A stretch of 21,059 nt of DNA from Clostridia bacterium (GTDB taxonomy: Bacteria; Bacillota_A; Clostridia; Oscillospirales; CAG-272), in contig JAFVYX010000287.1 in assembly GCA_017500625.1 (NCBI GenBank), positions 1-21,059 on the forward strand, given 5' to 3'. Below are positions 1-7,441 of the stretch, one piece after another. The notes below the pieces were generated by a model, which worked only from the letters and a program-made list of their open reading frames with translations, was not told the origin of the DNA and made no database searches. Made by a program: the position numbers and the translations under genes. The stretch's first letter is position 1. The number at the start of each line of letters is the position of its first letter.

Positions 1-30
1 AGCCGCAAAGCGGCGTCCCGTACGGGTCAC

Positions 31-57
31 CCCCCTCATTCGAGGGGGCTTTTCTTT
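31..57 (+). terminator. Rho-independent terminator of an off-window gene
   Basis: A perfect 7-bp stem CCCCCTC/GAGGGGG (31-37 with 42-48, loop ATTC) is followed by CTTTTCTTT. The T-run lies only on the plus-strand side, so it should end a gene to the left of the window. Just upstream are a GCCGC/GCGGC hairpin (2-14) and a CCCGTACGGG palindrome (17-26). Confidence 0.8.
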
Positions 58-355
58 GTGGTGACCTGCGCCGCAAGCGGCGCAGTGCGTGGGTGGCTAC
101 GTGGACATAACGGGTAAGCGCACGAAGCCCACGCACATGGTGTTCGTTGTTATGCACAGCGTGCATAACAGGAGATTGGCTTGGCTACCGTTGGTTACCA
201 ATCCGATCTCCTCATTTACCGCGAAGAGCGCGTCGAGCTTTCTCGTAAGCGTCGAGCGTGCGAATATTCGCCCCAACGGGGCGAAATTCCCGTACTCTGA
301 GCCCCTTCGAATGAGCGGTCTTTCATAAAGCGAGCGCCGTTTCTTCTTTTCCCCC
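58..355. other. Gene-free region with serial hairpins
   Basis: No convincing gene is present; the short open frame here has no ribosome site and no family resemblance. The stretch is rich in perfect inverted repeats: TGCGCCGC/GCGGCGCA (67-74, 77-84), GTGCGTGGG/CCCACGCAC (85-93, 128-136), GTTATGCAC/GTGCATAAC (149-157, 161-169), GGAGAT/ATCTCC (171-176, 206-211), and TTCGCCCC/GGGGCGAA (267-274, 278-285). None has a T-run, so they are not typical terminators. It could be a diverged relative of the repeats at 2061-2344, since both contain AAGAGCGCG and GCGAAATTC words, but this is weak. Confidence 0.5.
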
Positions 356-384
356 TTGACATTTGCCGTTCTTTTTATTATAAT
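356..384 (+). promoter_or_regulatory. Consensus sigma-A promoter for the dehydrogenase operon
   Basis: TTGACA (356-361) and TATAAT (379-384) are separated by exactly 17 bp, a perfect vegetative promoter. The start codon at 429 is preceded by AGGAG (417-421). No operator-like palindrome is seen between promoter and gene. Confidence 0.9.
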
Positions 385-428
385 TTAGTTGTTATCATAT
401 TTGATTCTACAAAAAAAGGAGAACAAAA

Positions 429-1259
429 ATGGCAAACGTATGCGTTATCACCGGCGGCGGCTCCGGCATGGGGCTTGAGGCTGCCAAGTTTATGCCCAAG
501 GATAAGATCATCGTCATTTCCGGCAGAACCCTCTCGAAGCTGGAGGGCGCGGTGGAGGAGCTGAAGGCGCTGGGCTTTGAAGCTTACGCCAAGACCTGCG
601 ATACCTCCAAACGCGAGAGCGTCAAGTAGCTGGTGGAGTTCGCCACCTCCCTTGGTACCGTGAAGAACGTGATCAACTCCGCCGGCGTTTCCCCCGCCAT
701 GAAGGGCACCCAGGAGGGGATCCTGCGCATCAACGCTCTGGGCACCGTGTATATCAACCAGGAGTTTTCCAAGGTGATGGAGCCGGGCAGCGTCATCGTG
801 GACGTGTCCTCCAACTCCGCTTACGTGCTCCCTTCCTTCCTCATCAATAAGAAGATCTACACGCTGGCCGAGACCGACGAGGAGACCTTCCTCAAAAAGC
901 TGATCAAGAAGAGTAATCTGGCCAAGGGCGAGTATCAGCGCAAGGGCTTCGCCTACTCCCTTTCCAAGAACTTTGTGGTGTGGTACGCCAAGAAGTGCGC
1001 CTTTGAGTACGGCAAAAAGGGGATCCGTGTGGTCTCGCTCAGCCCCGGGCTGATTGCCACCGATATGGGCAACCTCGAAAAGAAGGACGGCGGCATGCTG
1101 ATCCCCTTTGCCTGCGAGGAGCGCATGGGCGAGCCGAGCGAGCTGGGCTTTGCCCTGGCTACCGTGGCCGACGAGCGCAACGGCTACCTTGCGGGTGTTG
1201 ACGTTCTTTGCGACGGCGGCAGCACCAACGGCATGAAGGAATTCAAGAAGAAAAAGTAA
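429..1259 (+). pseudogene. Short-chain dehydrogenase/reductase interrupted by an in-frame amber codon
   Basis: Reading through one TAG at 627-629 (codon 67) gives a 276-residue NAD(P)-dependent short-chain dehydrogenase of normal classical SDR length. Visible motifs are the Rossmann glycine motif TGGGSGMG (residues 8-15), NSAG (83-86), a serine cluster VSSNSA near 127-131, the catalytic YSLSK (176-180), and SPG after the last strand. The frame is intact on both sides, so a single base change (for example AAG or CAG to TAG) explains the break. The N-terminal piece alone would carry only part of the Rossmann fold, and the downstream piece has no obvious ribosome site. It is the first gene of an operon with the DUF4886 gene, 15 bp downstream. 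The substrate is unknown; steroid or sugar-alcohol dehydrogenases are possible. A sequencing error or amber suppression cannot be excluded. Confidence 0.85.
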
Positions 1260-1274
1260 ATAGGGGGATTGTGC

Positions 1275-2018
1275 ATGAAGATTCTCATGATCGGCAACAG
1301 CTTCTCCGAGGACACCCTGACCTACGCGGCCGTGGCGGCCGCCTCGGCAGGGGTGGAGCTTTACGGTGCCAACCTTTACGTGGGCGGTTGCTCACTTGAG
1401 CAGCACCTCTCCTTTCTTGCCACGGGGGAGGCGCCTTACGTCCTGCAGGAATTCCGTGGGGCGGAGCCAAAGCACGAGCTCCACGGCTTCACCCTGGGGG
1501 CCGCCCTCCGCCACGCCGACTGGGATGTGATCACCTTTCAGCAGGTCAGCACTCAGTCGGGCCTTGCCGAGACCTACGACCTCCTCGAGCCGCTCTACGC
1601 CACCGTCACCAAGGAGATGGAGGGGCGCCCCGTGCGCTACGCCTGGAATATGACGTGGGCCTATCAAAACAATTCTCAACACAAGGCCTTCGCCAATTAC
1701 GGGAACGACCAGGAGACGATGTACCGTGCGATCCTCGATGCCGTGGACCAAAAGATCCGCCCGCGCGGCCTTCCCGTCATTCCCTGCGGCGTGGCGGTCC
1801 AAAACGCCCGCGCCACCCTTGGTGACTGCCTGACACGAGATGGCTTCCACCTCTCGGTCACGGCGGGGCGCTATACCGCCGCCCTCACCCTGCTCTTTCG
1901 CATCGTGGGGCTGGACCCCGAGCGCGTCACCTTCCGCCCCGAGGGCCTCTCGCCCGAGGATGCCGCCGTCTGCCGCGCCGCCGTCACCGCCGCCGTGGCC
2001 GCGGAGGAGCACCGATAA
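1275..2018 (+). CDS. DUF4886-like SGNH/GDSL hydrolase family protein
   Basis: This 247-residue protein starts with MKILMIGNSFS, where the GNSF block (residues 7-10) is the nucleophile block of SGNH hydrolases. It also has DWDVITFQQVS (82-92) as the central block and RDGFHLS (188-194), giving the Asp189-x-x-His192 pair of the catalytic triad. This layout matches the DUF4886 family, whose members are predicted esterases of mostly unknown substrate. I see no signal peptide, so it is probably cytoplasmic. The ATG at 1275 was chosen because GGGGGA (1263-1268) sits 6 bp upstream; a TTG at 1269 directly abuts that site and is unlikely. It shares the promoter of the preceding dehydrogenase and ends at a strong terminator. 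The exact reaction is not known. Confidence 0.8.
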   Translation: MKILMIGNSFSEDTLTYAAVAAASAGVELYGANLYVGGCSLEQHLSFLATGEAPYVLQEFRGAEPKHELHGFTLGAALRHADWDVITFQQVSTQSGLAETYDLLEPLYATVTKEMEGRPVRYAWNMTWAYQNNSQHKAFANYGNDQETMYRAILDAVDQKIRPRGLPVIPCGVAVQNARATLGDCLTRDGFHLSVTAGRYTAALTLLFRIVGLDPERVTFRPEGLSPEDAAVCRAAVTAAVAAEEHR

Positions 2019-2019
2019 G

Positions 2020-2060
2020 AAAAAGGAAGAAGAACGGATACCGTTCTTCTTCCTTTTTCT
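2020..2060 (+). terminator. Strong intrinsic terminator after the DUF4886 gene
   Basis: An 18-bp perfect inverted repeat (2020-2037 with 2041-2058, loop ATA) begins two bases after the TAA stop and ends in a run of five T. The left arm is A-rich, so it could also act on the minus strand. Confidence 0.9.
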
Positions 2061-2344
2061 ATGCCGCGGGCAAGTGCCCGTTTCTGCGACAGAGAGCGCA
2101 AAATTCGCCTCACCCGTAGTGGAATTTTCGATGTTATTTGTCGTCAGGGGGGTACTGGGGAGCCGTACAAGCGTACGGCGACCGTGGTTGCTCTCCGAGG
2201 CGGCAAAGAGCGCGAAATTCGCCTACGGCTCGTGGTGGGAAAACGGATGCTATGTGCCGTATCGGGGAGCCGGGAAGCCGTAGTTACCTACGGCGACCGT
2301 GGTTGCTCTCCGAGGCGGTGCAGAGCGCCGTTTTCGCCTACGAG
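2061..2344. repeat. Intergenic hairpin-containing repeat cluster (family A, two full and one partial copy)
   Basis: A 30-bp word beginning TACGGCGACCGTGG is identical at 2174-2203 and 2289-2318, a period of 115 bp. Each copy is preceded by a hairpin: GCCGTAC-AAGC-GTACGGC (2162-2179) and GCCGTAG-TTAC-CTACGGC (2277-2294). Each is followed 27 bp later by a word of the type AGAGCGCGAAATTCGCCT (2207-2224; diverged at 2322-2339). A partial copy has hairpin CGGGCA-AG-TGCCCG (2067-2080) and AGAGCGCAAAATTCGCCT (2093-2110). The last copy overlaps the stop codon of the Sel1-repeat gene. No transposase or gene is present, so it is a REP-like or structured-RNA element of unknown role. Confidence 0.8.
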
Positions 2345-4110
2345 AATCTTCTTTTTTCTCTTAGGTAGCCACCCTTGAGGCGCGAGCGGCTGCCCGCGTA
2401 GCCGCCCTCGGCGGCGGTCTCATACCAGCGGGCGGCCTTGTCGCGGTCCAGCGGCACGCCGTCACCGAATTCAAAGTGACAGCCGATGACGTAGCAGGCG
2501 CGGGCCGAGCCGCCCTTGGCGGCCTCAAGACGGAGGCGCAGGGCGCCGTCCACGTCGCCGCGGTGATAGACGGCGGCGGCCGCCGAATAGAGGCGGTGAG
2601 CGCGCTTTTCGGCGCGCACCTCGTCCATCGCGGCAAGGAGACGGTCGGCGGCCTCGCGGTAGGCCTCGTCCACGTCGGCCAGGAGAGCGCGGGCCGCTCG
2701 GTAATCGCGGCCGATGCCGTAGCCGTTGATATAGCAAACGGCAAGGTTGAAGCAGGCGGCCTTACTGCCTGCGGCCACGGCCTCACGGTAGGCGGTGGCG
2801 GCGGCGTGAAGATCGGCGGTGCAGCCGAGCCCCTTTTGGTAGCAATAGCCGAGGTTGGAAAGCGAATCGGCATGACCGAGAGCGGCGGCGCTCCGATAGA
2901 GCGAGAAGGCCTCGCGCACGTTGCCCGCCCTTAGCGCCTCCACGGCGCGGTCGTAGGTCTCGGTGAGGAGCACCTCGATGCCCGAGAGGCGGTCGGCGGC
3001 GGGCAGGCACCCGCCCCCCGCGGCGGCGCGAAGCCAGGGCATCGCGCTTCTGACGCCCTCGCCCGCTTCATCGTGCGAGAGATAAAAATCGGCAAGGACG
3101 TAGGCGTGCTCGGCCACCCCACCCTCGGCGGCGGTGACGTAATGGCGCTCGGCCTCGGCGAGATCCTTTTTGTCCTTTTCAAAGATGCGCCCGAGCCAGA
3201 GAGCGGCCTCCGAGGAGCCCGCCTCCTCGGCGCGGCGATAGAGGGCAATGGCGGTATCCGTCTCGACAGAAGTGCCTAACCCCTCACGGTAGGCAGCGGC
3301 GGCGCGGCAGGTGGCCTCCACGCTTCCCTCATTGACAGCGAGAAGGAAGAGGCGAAGCGCCGTGGTGTAAAAGCCGCCGCGAGCGGCCTCGTCACCCGGC
3401 GAATGCAGGACCGCCGCGCGGTCGGGCGTAACGATGGGGGCGGGCTCACGGGGCTCGGTCACACCGAGAAGACGCCACACAAAAAGGCGGAGGGGGTGGG
3501 GGTGCGGCAGGGTGTTATACACCCAAAGCGCAGCGGCGGGATCGCGCGGCAGGAGCTTGCCCCGGCGGTAAAGGCGCGAAAGGCGGCGAGTGGCGCGCTC
3601 ATGGCCGCGCCTTGCGGCGGTGTACAGGAAGGCCAGGCGCTCGTCCTCCGTAAGGCCGTAGCGCTCACCGCTCGTGGCAAGAGCGTAGGCGGCGTCGGGG
3701 CTACCGAGCCCCTCGGCGGCGCGGAGCCAGAAGATCGCGGTGCCACGGCCGTCCGCAAGACGGGGACGGGCGCGAAGCAGGCGAAAGAGGCGGTAGGCGG
3801 CGCGGACCGAGCCGTGCTCGGCGGCGTCAAGATACCCGTCCGCCGCGCGAGAGGCATCGCGCGGGGTGCCAATGCCCTCCTCATAGCAACGGGCGTAGGC
3901 CTCCTCACCCTCGGGGTAGCCCGCCTCGGCTAAGAGAGCGTAACGGCGAAAGGCCTCCTCATAGCGCTTGTCCTGCTCATGCGTGACGGCGCGGTGAAAG
4001 AGGGCGGCGGCCTCCGCCGCATCGGGACGGTTGGGAACGTGACAAGAGGGGCAAGAAAGGCCCAGCTCCTCATAATCCCATTCTGTATGACAACGGTGGC
4101 AGGTGATCAT
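2338..4110 (-). CDS. Zinc-ribbon protein with Sel1-like (TPR) repeats
   Basis: The 590-residue product begins with a C4 zinc ribbon (Cys4, Cys7, Cys20, Cys23). Many Sel1-like repeats follow: helical pairs of about 36 residues with patterns such as A.C..LG..Y..G.G and A..Y..AA..G...A. These repeats form a solenoid that binds partner proteins. No signal peptide or membrane segment is visible, so it is probably a cytoplasmic scaffold of unknown partner. The start at 4110 is set by GGGAG (minus strand, 4119-4123) 8 bp upstream; an upstream in-frame start at 4155 would lie before the predicted transcription start. It ends in TAG, and that stop and the last residues lie at the edge of the repeat cluster, so the C-terminal tail may be repeat-derived. 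It is transcribed alone. Confidence 0.85.
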   Translation of the reverse strand: MITCHRCHTEWDYEELGLSCPSCHVPNRPDAAEAAALFHRAVTHEQDKRYEEAFRRYALLAEAGYPEGEEAYARCYEEGIGTPRDASRAADGYLDAAEHGSVRAAYRLFRLLRARPRLADGRGTAIFWLRAAEGLGSPDAAYALATSGERYGLTEDERLAFLYTAARRGHERATRRLSRLYRRGKLLPRDPAAALWVYNTLPHPHPLRLFVWRLLGVTEPREPAPIVTPDRAAVLHSPGDEAARGGFYTTALRLFLLAVNEGSVEATCRAAAAYREGLGTSVETDTAIALYRRAEEAGSSEAALWLGRIFEKDKKDLAEAERHYVTAAEGGVAEHAYVLADFYLSHDEAGEGVRSAMPWLRAAAGGGCLPAADRLSGIEVLLTETYDRAVEALRAGNVREAFSLYRSAAALGHADSLSNLGYCYQKGLGCTADLHAAATAYREAVAAGSKAACFNLAVCYINGYGIGRDYRAARALLADVDEAYREAADRLLAAMDEVRAEKRAHRLYSAAAAVYHRGDVDGALRLRLEAAKGGSARACYVIGCHFEFGDGVPLDRDKAARWYETAAEGGYAGSRSRLKGGYLREKRRFS

Positions 4111-4143
4111 AAGTGTATCTCCCAAAGAGAATGTTACATCTAT

Positions 4144-4172
4144 ACTATACCACACTCCCCGTGATTTTGCAA
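4144..4172 (-). promoter_or_regulatory. Sigma-A promoter of the Sel1-repeat gene
   Basis: On the minus strand TTGCAA (4167-4172) and TATAGT (4144-4149) are separated by 17 bp, 34 bp before the chosen start codon at 4110. Confidence 0.75.
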
Positions 4173-4242
4173 GGGGCGTGCATATTTTTAGGAAAAAGCG
4201 GCAAGAATCCGATAAAAGAAATTTTACCGCAAAGGAGAAGTT

Positions 4243-4386
4243 ATGTTTACAAGAAAATCCTCGGGCTCGCTCTTATCCGCCCTTCTTGCGCCTGTGCTAT
4301 GGCTCTTTGCCGCTGTGGGGGCGCTCACGCTGGCACCGCGCCTTGGGCGCTTATGGCGCCTTATGCCGTGGCAGCGGACGGCGTGA
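4243..4386 (+). CDS. Small putative membrane protein (47 residues)
   Basis: A short open frame begins at an ATG with a good ribosome site (AAAGGAG, 4231-4237, 5 bp spacing). It encodes a basic N-terminus (MFTRKSSGS), one hydrophobic stretch of about 20 residues (roughly 10-30), and a basic, Trp-rich tail ending MPWQRTA. This is the layout of a single-span micro-protein with a short cytoplasmic head. It ends 55 bp before a bidirectional terminator that would serve it. I do not recognise a family. A clear promoter is not visible in the 130 bp shared with the divergent Sel1-repeat gene. It could be chance coding, but the ribosome site, membrane span and terminator together favour a real gene. 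Confidence 0.5.
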   Translation: MFTRKSSGSLLSALLAPVLWLFAAVGALTLAPRLGRLWRLMPWQRTA

Positions 4387-4440
4387 GGGGCGCCCTACGG
4401 CGGGGCGGACGGCGTCCCGACGGCAGGCCGAGGGGCAGCA

Positions 4441-4470
4441 AAAAGGGTGTTGCACGGCAACACCCTTTTT
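4441..4470. terminator. Bidirectional terminator between the micro-ORF and nagA
   Basis: A 13-bp perfect stem (4441-4453 with 4457-4469, loop ACG) is flanked by an A-run on the left and a T-run on the right, so it gives a U-tract on both strands. It begins a few bases after the nagA stop and 55 bp after the plus-strand micro-ORF. Confidence 0.9.
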
Positions 4471-4472
4471 TG

Positions 4473-5618
4473 TTATTCGACGATCTTGCCGCCGAGCATA
4501 ACGGTATCGACCACGATATCGTCACCGAAGAAGACGAGATCGGCATCGTAGCCCGCCAGGAGACTTCCCTTCCCCTTAAGGCCGAGGAACTCGGCGGGGT
4601 TTTTGGTCATCATACGGACGGCGGTGGGCAGATCGCACCCCGCGACGTTGACCATGGTCCGCACGACGCGGTCGGTGGAGGCGATGCTCCCCGCAAAGCA
4701 GATGCGGTCGGCCATTTTGGCGACACCGTCCTCAATGACGTGACCCGAGCCCGGAAGCTCCACGCCCTCGGGCAGGAAGGCCTCGGCGATGGCATCGGTG
4801 ATCGTCATGATGCGGCGGTTATCCTTCAGCTTGCAGATCATACGGAGGAGGGGCTCGGGCAAATGACAGCCGTCACCGATGATCTCGATCCACATCTCAT
4901 CAAGGAGGTAGCCCGACTCGATGACGCCGAGGACACGGAAGCCCGAGCGGCGCGTGATCGAGGACATGGCCGAATAGAAATGCGTCATGCAGCGCGCGCC
5001 GTGCTCGTGCGCGGCGAGGACCTGCTCATAGGTCGCGTCGGTGTGGCCGATCGAGGGAAAGACGCCCGCGCGGACGAGGGTATCGCAGAACTCGATGCTC
5101 CCCTCGTGCTCGGGGGCAAAGCTCCACTTGAGAATGGCGCCCTCCGCCGCGGCGAGAAGCTCACGGTACTCCGAGGGACGCGGGGGGTAGATGTAGGCGG
5201 GGGGCTGGGCGCCCGCCTGCGCCAGCGAGAAGTAGGGCCCCTCGAGATGCATACCCGGCATATTCGGAAGCTTGCCGCCCGCCTCGGGCGCGACCTCCTG
5301 GAAGGTGCGGATCGCCCGCATGGTGGCCTCAAAGGACGCCGCCATGGTGGTGGGGAGAAGGGTGGTGGTGCCGTGGGCCAGGTGCAGAGCCGCGGCGCGG
5401 CGATAATCGTCGGCATTGCCCATAAAATCAACACCGCCGCCGCCGTGGACGTGCGTGTCGATAAAGCCGGGGGCGACGTAACGGCCGTGGGCGTCAATGA
5501 CGGTATCGGCAGGCAGGTCGGCCGTCGAGAGGCAGGCGATCTTACCGCCGTCAATATAGATATTGGTCGAGGCAACGGTGCTGTCCAGCACCGCGCGGGC
5601 ATTGGCGATCTTTAACAT
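4473..5618 (-). CDS. nagA: N-acetylglucosamine-6-phosphate deacetylase
   Basis: The 381-residue product is an amidohydrolase that removes acetate from GlcNAc-6-phosphate to give glucosamine-6-phosphate, in the cytoplasm, during amino-sugar or peptidoglycan recycling. Visible motifs are PGFIDTHVHGGGG with the metal ligands His56 and His58, HLEGPY (metal-binding Glu), GHTDA, THFYSAM, DGCHL, and TITDA with the catalytic Asp. The length fits the family. It departs from the common form in two places: THFYSAM instead of THLFNAM, and AGAQ after the HLEGPY block where GAH is usual. It may therefore act on a related substrate. It has its own promoter and terminator, and no nagB or sugar transporter is adjacent. 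The start at 5618 has GGAGG 6 bp upstream. Confidence 0.9.
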   Translation of the reverse strand: MLKIANARAVLDSTVASTNIYIDGGKIACLSTADLPADTVIDAHGRYVAPGFIDTHVHGGGGVDFMGNADDYRRAAALHLAHGTTTLLPTTMAASFEATMRAIRTFQEVAPEAGGKLPNMPGMHLEGPYFSLAQAGAQPPAYIYPPRPSEYRELLAAAEGAILKWSFAPEHEGSIEFCDTLVRAGVFPSIGHTDATYEQVLAAHEHGARCMTHFYSAMSSITRRSGFRVLGVIESGYLLDEMWIEIIGDGCHLPEPLLRMICKLKDNRRIMTITDAIAEAFLPEGVELPGSGHVIEDGVAKMADRICFAGSIASTDRVVRTMVNVAGCDLPTAVRMMTKNPAEFLGLKGKGSLLAGYDADLVFFGDDIVVDTVMLGGKIVE

Positions 5619-5649
5619 AGGTTCCCTCCGTGAGCTGTTTTACTATTTA

Positions 5650-5678
5650 ATGATAACAAAAGTTTTATCGCTTGTCAA
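5650..5678 (-). promoter_or_regulatory. Sigma-A promoter of nagA
   Basis: On the minus strand TTGACA (5673-5678) and TATCAT (5650-5655) are separated by 17 bp, 31 bp before the nagA start. No clear NagR-type palindrome was recognised. The interval 5679-5767, between this promoter and the divergent T-box promoter, holds nothing else I can identify. Confidence 0.85.
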
Positions 5679-5767
5679 TTGCTTTTTCTTCGGTTTGGGA
5701 TTGCTTTTTCTCCAACGGGCCCGCAGAAAATTTATGCACTCCGAAGGAAAAAGTTTTCAAAAACCCC

Positions 5768-5796
5768 TTGACATTGAGAAAGGAGTGTGATAGAAT
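5768..5796 (+). promoter_or_regulatory. Sigma-A promoter of the T-box operon
   Basis: TTGACA (5768-5773) and TAGAAT (5791-5796) are separated by 17 bp, and the T-box leader starts just downstream. Confidence 0.85.
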
Positions 5797-5802
5797 TCAC
5801 TC

Positions 5803-6080
5803 ATCAAATGCGATAGAGCAGAAACCAGTAGGTGGGAAAGACCCGCGCAGAGAGTTGCCGGTCGGTGCAAGGCAATGGGAACGTCCCTCTCGAATTCCTT
5901 CTGTTAGCAGTGCGCTGAATGAGAGTCATCTTTAGTAGGACGCAACGGGAGTTCCCGTCACAGAACTAAGGTATGTCCGTACCTGAAAAGGCCGTTACCG
6001 TGAGATAACGGCGAACTGAGGTGGTACCACGGGAAGCTTCTCGTCCTCTGTATTCTTTTCGGAATGCAGAGGGCTTTTTG
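5803..6080 (+). ncRNA. T-box riboswitch leader, apparent Phe (UUC) specifier
   Basis: All main T-box elements are present in order. AGTAGG (5827-5832) and AGAGAG (5849-5854) mark stem I, followed by GGTCGGTGCAA (5860-5870) of its distal part. GAA-TTC (5892-5897) looks like the specifier loop with codon UUC. The ACGGGA/TCCCGT helix (around 5945-5959) comes next. The T-box sequence GAGGTGGTACCACGG (6018-6032) can pair with the uncharged tRNA 3' end. A terminator stem CCTCTG/CAGAGG (6045-6050, 6067-6072) followed by CTTTTTG closes the leader. Uncharged tRNA should favour the antiterminator and turn on the genes downstream. The T-box identity is certain; the specifier was read by eye from the GAA-codon pattern. 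Confidence 0.93.
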
Positions 6081-6117
6081 TTTCTCCGCTCCGAGACCTC
6101 AAGAAAGGAAAAACACC

Positions 6118-7425
6118 ATGGAAGAACGCTACTACCAAAAAGACATTGAGACCATGTCACGCGAGGACATGCGGGCGATGCAATCCGAAAAGCTTTGCCG
6201 TCAGGTGAAGCACGTGTACGACAACGTGCCCTACTACCGCGACCTTATGGACAAGAAGGGCGTGCGCCCCGAGGACATTGGGGGCATTGACGACCTTTAC
6301 AAGCTCCCCTTCCTCTCAAAGGCCGACCTGCGCGAGGCCTACCCCTACGGGCTTCTGGCCAAGCCGCTTTCCGACTGTGTGAGGATCCACTCCACCTCGG
6401 GCACCACGGGGCGGCGCGTGGTGGCCTTTTATACCCAGCATGACATCGACCTCTGGGAGGACTGCTGCGCCCGCGCGATCACGGCGGCAGGCGGCACCAA
6501 CGAGGACGTGTGCCAGGTGGCCTACGGCTACGGCCTCTTCACGGGGGGCGCCGGGCTTCACGGCGGCTCACACAAGGTGGGCTGCCTGACGCTTCCCCTC
6601 TCCTCGGGCAATACCGAGCGGCAGATCCAGTTCATGTCCGACCTCGGTGCCACCATTCTCTGCTGCACCCCCTCCTATGCCGCTTACCTTGGCGAAAGCT
6701 TGCGGGAGCAGGGCTACGGGCCCGACGATATCCCTCTGAAGGCGGGCATCTTCGGTGCGGAGCCGTGGACCGAGGAGATGCGCGAGAGCATCGAAAAGAC
6801 GCTTGGCATCAAGGCCTACGACATCTACGGTCTCACCGAGACCAGCGGCCCCGGTGTGGCGTTTGAGTGCTGTGAGCAGACGGGCATGCACGTGAACGAG
6901 GACCACTTCTTTGCCGAGATCATCGATCCCGAGACGGGTGAGGTCCTTCCCGAGGGCAGCAAGGGCGAGCTGGTGTTTACCTCGCTCGACAAGGAGGCGT
7001 TCCCGCTTCTCCGTTACCGCACCCGCGACATCTGTGTGCTGTCGAGAAAAACATGCTCCTGCGGCCGCACCCTCATCAAAATGGCAAAGCCGATGGGCCG
7101 CACCGACGATATGCTCATTATCCGCGGTGTCAACGTCTTCCCGAGCCAGATCGAAACGGTCCTCCTCAAGGAGGGCTACGAGCCGAACTACCAGATCGTT
7201 GTGGATCGCGTGAAGAACAACGATACCTTCGACGTCCTTGTGGAGATGCCCGCCGAGAAATTCACCGACAAGGTGGCGGATATCGTGGCGATGGAAAAGG
7301 CGCTGGCCGGCGCTATGAAGACGATGCTGGGCATCAACCCCACCGTTCATCTCGTGCAGCCCAAGTCGATCGCGAGAAGCGAGGGCAAGGCCGTGCGCGT
7401 TGTTGATAAGCGTAAGCTTGTCTGA
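6118..7425 (+). CDS. paaK: Phenylacetate-CoA ligase family enzyme (AMP-forming)
   Basis: The 435-residue product is an adenylate-forming enzyme that joins an aryl-acetate (phenylacetate or indoleacetate) to CoA with ATP. Motifs are the P-loop STSGTTGRR (92-100), the YGLTE core motif (237-241), RTRD (301-304), and the hinge and C-terminal region GRTDDMLIIRGVNVFPSQIE (327-346). Length and order match the PaaK family of Bacillota and Archaea. The ATG at 6118 has GAAAGGA (6103-6109) upstream; any start further upstream would fall in the terminator hairpin of the leader. It is followed 16 bp later by a double-ACT protein, the usual partner in this family. Control by a T-box suggests a role in aromatic amino-acid synthesis or salvage (aryl-acetate to aryl-acetyl-CoA to aryl-pyruvate) more than catabolism. 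This last point is inference. Confidence 0.92.
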   Translation: MEERYYQKDIETMSREDMRAMQSEKLCRQVKHVYDNVPYYRDLMDKKGVRPEDIGGIDDLYKLPFLSKADLREAYPYGLLAKPLSDCVRIHSTSGTTGRRVVAFYTQHDIDLWEDCCARAITAAGGTNEDVCQVAYGYGLFTGGAGLHGGSHKVGCLTLPLSSGNTERQIQFMSDLGATILCCTPSYAAYLGESLREQGYGPDDIPLKAGIFGAEPWTEEMRESIEKTLGIKAYDIYGLTETSGPGVAFECCEQTGMHVNEDHFFAEIIDPETGEVLPEGSKGELVFTSLDKEAFPLLRYRTRDICVLSRKTCSCGRTLIKMAKPMGRTDDMLIIRGVNVFPSQIETVLLKEGYEPNYQIVVDRVKNNDTFDVLVEMPAEKFTDKVADIVAMEKALAGAMKTMLGINPTVHLVQPKSIARSEGKAVRVVDKRKLV

Positions 7426-7441
7426 GAAAGGAGACACTTTT

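Noticed and set aside
1269..1274. TTG start for the DUF4886 gene
   Set aside because: It touches the ribosome site directly; the ATG at 1275 has correct spacing.
4111..4155. Longer start for the Sel1-repeat protein
   Set aside because: The upstream ATG overlaps the -10 element of the predicted promoter and lacks a ribosome site; the zinc ribbon starts naturally at 4110.
4113..5615. A 500-codon open frame on the plus strand opposite nagA
   Set aside because: It is the antisense shadow of a GC-rich gene: low-complexity Gly/Arg/Asp sequence, no ribosome site, runs through a terminator, while the opposite strand has clear NagA motifs.
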